DNA of 6,394 bases from Planctomycetota bacterium (GTDB lineage Bacteria > Planctomycetota > Phycisphaerae > UBA1845 > CAIVHJ01): assembly GCA_022573485.1 (NCBI GenBank), contig JACZTW010000229.1:1-6394 (forward strand). Direction: 5' to 3'. Shown piece by piece: positions 1 through 4,780 of the stretch. The translations under genes and the position numbers were made by a program. Below the pieces are notes generated by a model. The model was not told the origin of the DNA. It ran no database searches and worked only from the letters and a program-made list of their open reading frames with translations. The stretch's first letter is position 1. Each line of letters starts with the position of its first letter.

Positions 1-378
1 GAGATGCTTGGCGTCGTCGATGAGGCCAAGAACGTGGAGCACGATCGCACCCGCCGCGATGCCAAGAGCGGGCGTTGCTTGGCTCAGCAGGCCGGGCAAG
101 TGAACGCGGAGCGCTTCGGGAATCCAGGCGGGCGCCTCGCCGCCGTCGCAGACAACCCGCAGGAAAATGAAGCCGAGCAGGATCGGCGAGATCAGCGCCA
201 GCGTGATGGAAATCCCGCCGCCCAGGGCCACGGGTTTCGTGTGGCTTTTGTGTCCGCCGGGATGATCGACGAACTGGCGGCGCAGCGCGATGCGGCGAAC
301 GATGGCCGTTCCGACCGCCGACAGGACAAAACCGCCCGCGAGGCTGATGCCCACTGCCCAAATCAAAAGCTCATCCAC
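1..378 (-). CDS. WecA/MraY-type polyprenyl-phosphate sugar-1-phosphate transferase (glycosyltransferase family 4), N-terminal 126 residues, runs off left edge
   Basis: This reading frame opens with GTG at 378 and stays open to the window edge. Family members are membrane enzymes that move a sugar-1-phosphate from a UDP-sugar to undecaprenyl phosphate, the first lipid-linked step of O-antigen, teichoic acid, exopolysaccharide or peptidoglycan synthesis. Visible evidence: a hydrophobic helix at residues 4-27; the cytoplasmic stretch FVDHPGGHKSHTKPVALGGG (36-55), which matches the WecA/TagO signature around VD-P--RK-H--P-P--GG; a second helix at about 56-76; and a third at about 101-120 ending in GLIDDAKHL, the conserved DD-x-x-x-L metal/substrate motif. 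The window stops exactly there, so the remaining helices and C-terminal motifs cannot be judged. The start was chosen because GAGGGA lies 9 nt upstream and an in-frame stop lies further up at 429-427. The start overlaps the DUF4416 stop by 8 nt, implying co-transcription and translational coupling. The family assignment is strong; WecA, TagO or another subfamily cannot be separated here. Confidence 0.88.
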   Translation of the reverse strand, partial: MDELLIWAVGISLAGGFVLSAVGTAIVRRIALRRQFVDHPGGHKSHTKPVALGGGISITLALISPILLGFIFLRVVCDGGEAPAWIPEALRVHLPGLLSQATPALGIAAGAIVLHVLGLIDDAKHL

Positions 379-946
379 TGCTGTTGATCCCTCGCCGGTC
401 GTTGTCAAAATCGCTGTACTGCTTTTTCAGTTGCTCGCGCACGGTCATGAAAAACTCTTGGTACGCTTTCGAGGCATAGTCGGGATACGTCCAGGGCCAC
501 GGGTGCCAGCCGCCGTCGTGGAAGCGCAGCGTGGCCTCCGCGTAAATCCCCCGCCGAAGGTATATACGATGGGCGTAGTCCTTTGTTGTCGCCAAAACGA
601 GCTTGCTCAGCGCCACATACCCAGGATCGAGGTTCACCAGCCTGTGATCGGTGGGCCGGGCCAGATCCTCGCAGATGCGGCTCTCGATGTCGTTGGTTTG
701 CCGCTTGATTTCCGCAATGGCGTTGGCGTGGATCAACTGCGAGAAGGACACGAACCGCCGCTCGATATGCTCGCCCAGTTCGTCCGAATAATAGTCGGTT
801 TGCTCGAAAGGCCAGTATTCGCTGCGGAGGTCAATCTCGCCGAATTGCTTGGACAACAATTGGCAGGCCCGACTGATGAGGTCGCGGTCGCCGCTGAGCA
901 GTCCTACGAGAAGCTTGACTTGTTTGGGTGGACGGATCGATCCCAT
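371..946 (-). CDS. DUF4416 family protein, 191 residues, function unknown
   Basis: The protein is a soluble, full-length member of the uncharacterised DUF4416 family, recognised from its conserved blocks: KLLVGLLS near the N-terminus (11-18), PFEQTDYY (46-53), LVNLDPGY (103-110), LATTKDYAHRIYL (118-130), GIYAEATL (133-140) and PWTYPDY (151-157). No signal peptide or membrane helix is visible. The many invariant Tyr, Asp, Lys and His residues suggest an enzyme or ligand binder, but no reaction is established for the family. The ATG at 946 is preferred: it places the conserved PVKL-type block at the usual position and has AGGA a short 3 nt upstream. The frame also extends to a TTG at 976, which would add ten non-conserved residues and has no ribosome binding site. 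The stop overlaps the downstream WecA-like start (GTGGATGA shared), so the two form an operon; a role near lipid-linked glycan synthesis is inference from position only. Confidence 0.88.
   Translation of the reverse strand: MGSIRPPKQVKLLVGLLSGDRDLISRACQLLSKQFGEIDLRSEYWPFEQTDYYSDELGEHIERRFVSFSQLIHANAIAEIKRQTNDIESRICEDLARPTDHRLVNLDPGYVALSKLVLATTKDYAHRIYLRRGIYAEATLRFHDGGWHPWPWTYPDYASKAYQEFFMTVREQLKKQYSDFDNDRRGINSSG
388..393 (-). promoter_or_regulatory. Ribosome binding site for the GTG-started WecA-like gene
   Basis: On the minus strand GAGGGA lies 9 nt before the GTG at 378, inside the 3' end of the DUF4416 gene. This decides the GTG start over a TTG at 408-406. Its position inside the upstream gene fits translational coupling. 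Confidence 0.6.
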
Positions 947-1068
947 GAGTCCTGCCAGTCTAGGCGGCGGGCTCAACCGGTCAACTCGGAGCGCAGCAAT
1001 CGGAATAACCCAGGCGGGTCGTGTGGCTTGTCGCTGCCAATCCTGCCGCCGGACCGGACCAAAGCGGC

Positions 1069-1097
1069 CATAACCGTTGAAATAGCAAAATGTTATG
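1069..1097. promoter_or_regulatory. Possible operator-like inverted repeat, CATAAC-N17-GTTATG
   Basis: CATAAC at 1069-1074 is the exact reverse complement of GTTATG at 1092-1097, in the AT-richest part of the divergent spacer. A TTGAAA hexamer (1077-1082) lies between the half-sites, but there is no good -10 box at standard distance. Only six bases per arm match, so a chance occurrence is quite possible. It is listed because it is the only symmetric, AT-rich candidate regulatory site between the two transcription units. Confidence 0.2.
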
Positions 1098-1280
1098 TGA
1101 CGTGCGGAGGGGCCTCGTAGCCATAGAAATCGAGCCCGGATGCGCCTAAACTGGTATATCAGCCCTCGGCTCGATGTTTCGCTATGCGTTTCGTGGGCAT
1201 CGTTGTAGCCGCACTGAACAGAAACCGCGAGTCAAGACACGGCTTGGTCCCGCATGGTGGGTGTATTGTGTAAGGATCCA

Positions 1281-1285
1281 GAGGG
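1281..1285 (+). promoter_or_regulatory. Ribosome binding site deciding the FHA gene start
   Basis: GAGGG followed by AAAG sits directly before the ATG at 1290. The earlier in-frame ATG at 1254 has only CGGCTTGGTCCCGC in front of it, with no Shine-Dalgarno-like sequence, so 1290 is the better start. Confidence 0.6.
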
Positions 1286-1289
1286 AAAG

Positions 1290-4200
1290 ATGGGACCCGA
1301 CCCGACCCAAAGCGCACTCCAGCTTCCAACGCTTGCGCTCAGCGCTCCGCGCGTGCAGTTGACCTCTCTGCGCGCCGACCCTTCGCAGCAGCGTACGCTC
1401 AACATCCGGCAGCCGGTCACGCTGATCGGTTCGCGCGAAGGCTGCAAAGTACGACTGCGGCACCCGCAGGTCTCCAGCAGCCATTGCGCGATTGTCATTA
1501 CCGGCACACAGGTCTTCCTGCGCGATTTGGGCAGCCGCAAGGGAACCTACTTGAACGAACAAGTCGTCGAACTCGAAGAATTGCACGACGGCGACGAGAT
1601 CCGCATCCGCAGCTTCAGGTTCAAGGTCTCGATCGAGTTCCCCGAACCCGCGCAGTCGGGTGCATCGGCCGGGCCTGCCGACCTGATGTCAATGGACTCC
1701 TGGATGTTCCTGGACAATGTAGAAACGAACGAGACCGTGGAACTGACGCGGCCTGTATCCTCCGTAGGCAGGCTTGCCGGCAATGATTTGGTCGTGCAGG
1801 GCAACCACGTCTCGCGGGCACACGCACTTTTGTTCCTGCTGGACGGCGTGGCGGTGGTCTGCGATCTCGCCAGCGCGACCGGAACCTACGTGAACAGCAA
1901 ACGCATGAGCCTCGCCTATGTATTCGAAGGCCATGTCCTGCGCTTCGGCACGAACGAGTACACGGTCCGGCTGGCGGAGTCCGTTCGTACGTCTCCGCCG
2001 GATCGAGCAATTGAGACGTCGAGCAGCGCCGATGCGTTCGATATGGTGAGCGAAGCCGCCGATCTGGGCGGCAGCGGTACCGGCCTGGACCTCGATCCGG
2101 GCGACAGCGGCATTATCGCCGCCGATGACGCACTCCTCGATCGCATGAGTGACTCAGCCTTTACTACCGGGCGGCTTGGCGGACCTGCGGACCGTTTGGC
2201 CGACTCCTCGCTGGATCGGGAGGCGACGCAACGCCTGGAGGAACGCGAAGCCGACCTCGCCGCGACACTCGCCGAGGTTGAAGAGCGTGAGACTGCCCTG
2301 CGTGAAAAGAACGACTGGCTGGAGTCGCGGCTGGAGGAGCTGGACGGGCAAGTTCAGCAACTCGACGAACAAAAGGCCGATTTGGCCCGGCGCGAGCAGG
2401 CTGTGACGGATCAGGCGCAGGATCTCGCTGCCAAGCATGAGGAGATCGCTCGTGCGTGCGAAGACGCGGCTGAGGTCTCGACGCGCACGCAGGAGATGGT
2501 GCAGCGCTCCCAGCGGTTTCGGGAGCAGTCCGAACAACTCGAAGATCTGCTCGCGGAACTCGATCGGCAGGAGGCCGCCGTCGCCGAGCACGAGGCCCGC
2601 GTTCGGCAGCGCGAATCGGAAATACTGGGCATCAAGAAGGAAGTCGATGAGCGGTTGCAGACGATCGACGACCACGAACGAACAGCCGCGTCCATGTTTC
2701 AAGAAGCAAAAGACGAATATGAGCGCATGGACACGCAACGTCGCGAAGTGGCCCGGACCGATGAAGAACTCGCCGAGCGCGTCCGCATCGTCGAGCAACG
2801 GGAGCAGGAAGTCGAGGAGACCTGCCACACCGTGGAAACACAGTTACGCGACCTCCAAAGCCGCGAGGAACAAGTGCGGGAGGATCTCGAATCGATCACC
2901 TGCCGGGAGCGCCAGGCGGGCGAACTCGATCAGGAGCTCGGCGCCAAGGCCCGCGACCTCGCCGCCACCGAAAAACGGCTCGAATCCCAGCGCAATCAAC
3001 AGGCCCGCCAGCGTGAGGCCTTCGCGCAGGAAGCCCGCGAATCGCAGGACCGCCGGCGAGCGATAAAGAGTGATCTCGAAGCCCTGGCGCAGAGACCGCT
3101 TGAGCTTGAAACCGGAGAACGCGAGTTGGCTCGTGAGAAAGATGCTGCCAAGGCGGAGTTCGAACGGCTGGCTGAAGAAACAGCGACCTTCGCCGACCGC
3201 TTGGCGGAGATCGAAAACGCCGAGGCTGAGGTGGCCGCTCAACGCGAATCACTCGCCGCCGACCTCTTGAATCTGGAAACAACGAAACAGGATCTCGAGA
3301 ACCGGGCCGGCGAACTCGCCGCGGCGGATAGTGATCTGCGCCGTCGCGAGGCGGATTTGTCTCAAATCGACGGCCAATTGCAGATTCAAATCAAAAACGT
3401 GGCCTCGAAAGATGTCGAAGCCAAAGCAATGTTGGCCCGCATCGAAGCAGCCTCGGCGGAGCTGGAGGCCCGCGAAAGAGCACTGACGGACGAAAGGGCC
3501 TCTTTCCACGCTCGTTTGGAGCGCTTCGATATCGACACGGAGCGAGCCCGAGACGGAGGACTGAGGACTGAGGACGGAGGACTGAGCACTGAGGGTATTG
3601 CCGATAGCGGATCCTCTGCACTCAGTCCTGAGCACTCAGTCCTCGAATGGGAGCAGGCGCATGCTGCCAAGGAAGAAGAGCTTCGCGAGTTCCAGCAGCA
3701 GTTGATGGAGCAGCTCTCTGAAGTTGAGAAAAGCCATGCCGAACTCAGCGGCCTGAAGTGCGAAGTACAGTCCGCCAGCGAGCAACTGACACAACAAGAG
3801 CATGAACTCGAAGCCCGCGAACAAGAGCTTGCCAAGCGGCAGGCGGCCTTTGAAGGGGCACGAGGCGATTCCGATTCGCGTAACGAAGTTGAAGAGCTGC
3901 GCGCCCAGCTCGTTGCCGAGCGTGATAGCCTGCGCGAGCATCAGCAAGACATCGACGGACAGCACAAACTGCTCGATGAGCAGGCCGAAGAGGCAGTTGA
4001 CCGGATTCGCCGCCTCGAGACACTCGAAACGGAGGTGAGCAGACGCGAGGGTGGATTGGAGCAAATGCGGAGCCGGCTCGATGAAGATCGAAACCAATTG
4101 CAGGCAGAGAAGGAACAGCTTGAGCAGCGAGCACAGGAGTGTGACCGTCGCGAGGAACGGTCGGTTGAACTTCAGGCCGCTCTGAGCGCGCGCGAACAGC

Positions 4201-4670
4201 AATTGAATACTCAACTTGCAGGCATGGAGCACGCATCCTCGGACAGTGCCGGCGACCCTTCCGAAGACGCGCGTCACCAGGCCGAAACAGAGCGAGCCGA
4301 ACTCGATGAGCGGTTCGCTGCGTTGGAGGAGCGCGAGCAGAAGCTCGATGAGCAGGCCCGCGAATTGGATCGCCGCGCCGCCGAAATCGAAGAACGAAAG
4401 CAGGAAGTGGATACGCAAGTGGTTCGCCTGGCTGCGGCGGGCCAGCAGCATGATGATGAACTAGACGCCGCGACCGACCCACCGGACTTTCCCATACCAC
4501 GGGAAGAAGTGATTTCGCTTTCGCCGGAACTGATTATCGACGCGGTCGAGGAACCTTCCACTGCTCTCCCATCCCCGGCCGAAGACTGCGGAGAAGAAGA
4601 GAAGGCGCAGGAGCCCGATCAGCCTTCCAAGTCACCAAGGAAACGTAGATTCCGCCCGTGGGGCAAGTGA
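1290..4670 (+). CDS. Double FHA-domain protein with a long Glu/Arg-rich coiled coil, 1126 residues
   Basis: FHA domains bind phosphothreonine peptides and usually read out Ser/Thr kinase signalling. FHA-1 spans about residues 23-116, with IGSR (46-49), VSSSH (61-65) and GTYLN (85-89). FHA-2 spans about 138-230, with VGR (159-161), VSRAH (174-178) and GTYVN (198-202); both keep the Gly-Arg, Ser-x-x-His and Asn positions that contact phosphothreonine. A Gly/Asp/Ser-rich linker follows (about 231-307). From about 308 to 1047 the chain is almost continuous Glu/Arg/Gln/Ala helix with Leu spacing typical of coiled coil and recurring E-R-E-x-x-L patterns. It is broken by a palindrome-encoded Gly/Ser-rich segment (754-785) and a shorter Gly/Asp/Ser break (about 978-995). 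The tail (1048-1126) is Pro-rich and acidic, ending in the basic KSPRKRRFRPWGK. There is no signal peptide, membrane helix, kinase or enzyme domain, so a cytoplasmic scaffold is inferred. The ATG at 1290 is used because of its GAGGG site; an ATG at 1254 would add 12 residues. The gene appears monocistronic and converges on proS. Confidence 0.88.
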   Translation: MGPDPTQSALQLPTLALSAPRVQLTSLRADPSQQRTLNIRQPVTLIGSREGCKVRLRHPQVSSSHCAIVITGTQVFLRDLGSRKGTYLNEQVVELEELHDGDEIRIRSFRFKVSIEFPEPAQSGASAGPADLMSMDSWMFLDNVETNETVELTRPVSSVGRLAGNDLVVQGNHVSRAHALLFLLDGVAVVCDLASATGTYVNSKRMSLAYVFEGHVLRFGTNEYTVRLAESVRTSPPDRAIETSSSADAFDMVSEAADLGGSGTGLDLDPGDSGIIAADDALLDRMSDSAFTTGRLGGPADRLADSSLDREATQRLEEREADLAATLAEVEERETALREKNDWLESRLEELDGQVQQLDEQKADLARREQAVTDQAQDLAAKHEEIARACEDAAEVSTRTQEMVQRSQRFREQSEQLEDLLAELDRQEAAVAEHEARVRQRESEILGIKKEVDERLQTIDDHERTAASMFQEAKDEYERMDTQRREVARTDEELAERVRIVEQREQEVEETCHTVETQLRDLQSREEQVREDLESITCRERQAGELDQELGAKARDLAATEKRLESQRNQQARQREAFAQEARESQDRRRAIKSDLEALAQRPLELETGERELAREKDAAKAEFERLAEETATFADRLAEIENAEAEVAAQRESLAADLLNLETTKQDLENRAGELAAADSDLRRREADLSQIDGQLQIQIKNVASKDVEAKAMLARIEAASAELEARERALTDERASFHARLERFDIDTERARDGGLRTEDGGLSTEGIADSGSSALSPEHSVLEWEQAHAAKEEELREFQQQLMEQLSEVEKSHAELSGLKCEVQSASEQLTQQEHELEAREQELAKRQAAFEGARGDSDSRNEVEELRAQLVAERDSLREHQQDIDGQHKLLDEQAEEAVDRIRRLETLETEVSRREGGLEQMRSRLDEDRNQLQAEKEQLEQRAQECDRREERSVELQAALSAREQQLNTQLAGMEHASSDSAGDPSEDARHQAETERAELDERFAALEEREQKLDEQARELDRRAAEIEERKQEVDTQVVRLAAAGQQHDDELDAATDPPDFPIPREEVISLSPELIIDAVEEPSTALPSPAEDCGEEEKAQEPDQPSKSPRKRRFRPWGK
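3551..3644 (+). repeat. Heptamer-based inverted repeat read in frame within the FHA coiled coil
   Basis: The left arm is a tandem run of seven-base units (3551-3592): AGACGGA, GGACTGA, GGACTGA, GGACGGA, GGACTGA, GCACTGA. The right arm (3615-3642) is the same kind of unit in reverse orientation: TCTGCAC, TCAGTCC, TGAGCAC, TCAGTCC. Aligning 3563-3594 with the reverse complement of 3613-3644 gives 25 of 32 identities, with an 18-nt centre. The element encodes roughly residues 754-785, a Gly/Ser/Pro-containing stretch that cannot continue the coiled coil on both sides. The reading frame is kept. It looks like a short repetitive element that entered the gene in frame. The exact insertion borders and any target duplication are not visible. 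Confidence 0.8.
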
Positions 4671-4684
4671 TCACACCACCGAGC

Positions 4685-4755
4685 GTGTGCCACTGCTCTT
4701 GAGCAGTGTTCAAGCCAGCGGTGCGGGAAAGCACTGCTCAAGAGCAGTGGCACAC
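4685..4755. repeat. Perfect 24-bp inverted repeat with nested palindromes between convergent genes
   Basis: The arm at 4685-4708 (starting GTGTGCCACTGC) is the exact reverse complement of the arm at 4732-4755 (ending AGTGGCACAC), with a 23-nt centre at 4709-4731. Each arm also contains its own near-perfect palindrome, CACTGCTC-TT-GAGCAGTG at 4691-4708 and its mirror at 4732-4749. The region can therefore fold as one long hairpin or as two short ones. It fills most of the 110-nt gap between the FHA stop and the proS stop and could act as a terminator for both genes, but neither side has a T-run as in a classical intrinsic terminator. The paired, mirrored layout resembles a REP-type composite element. 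From memory, similar CACTGCTC/GAGCAGTG repeats occur widely in planctomycete genomes; this was not checked. Confidence 0.85.
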
Positions 4756-4780
4756 TCATCAATCGACGGCAGATGAGACA

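Larger units (their letters stand above)
947..1289. other. Divergent intergenic region between the DUF4416 gene and the FHA gene
   Basis: This stretch separates outward-facing genes and must hold promoters for both, unless the minus-strand pair is driven from elsewhere. I find no convincing coding sequence; short frames such as 1174-1362 lack a ribosome binding site and resemble nothing known. It is mostly GC-rich, with one AT-richer patch around 1070-1100 and a TATATC-like hexamer at 1155-1160. No paired -35/-10 boxes with proper spacing stand out on either strand. A weak 6-bp stem (CGAGCC at 1131-1136 with GGCTCG at 1168-1173) is probably chance. Confidence 0.6.

Noticed and set aside
947..976. 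TTG start extending the DUF4416 protein by ten residues
   Set aside because: No ribosome binding site precedes it, and the extension is outside the conserved family region.
290..1120. Long plus-strand open frame (276 codons) opposite the DUF4416 and WecA-like genes
   Set aside because: It is antisense to two frames with clear family motifs, and its translation has no recognisable domain. High GC content creates such shadows.
1254..1289. Alternative upstream ATG start for the FHA gene
   Set aside because: It has no Shine-Dalgarno-like sequence, and the added 12 residues precede a start with a good GAGGG site.
3551..3644. CRISPR-like or VNTR array reading of the heptamer repeats
   Set aside because: Units are only seven bases, directly abutting and partly inverted, with no unique spacers of constant size, so it is not a CRISPR. 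The inverted orientation of the second half also argues against a simple tandem repeat.
3636..4451. Long minus-strand open frames opposite the FHA coiled coil (also 2154-2828 and 3745-4500)
   Set aside because: Their Leu/Phe-rich or Arg-rich translations are the mirror of Glu/Gln/Arg-rich helix codons. They look membrane-like only because of that complementarity, and no ribosome binding site supports them.
4685..4755. Classical intrinsic terminator
   Set aside because: The stem is strong, but there is no T-run after it on either strand and the nested symmetry is atypical. It is kept as a repeat that may secondarily terminate transcription.
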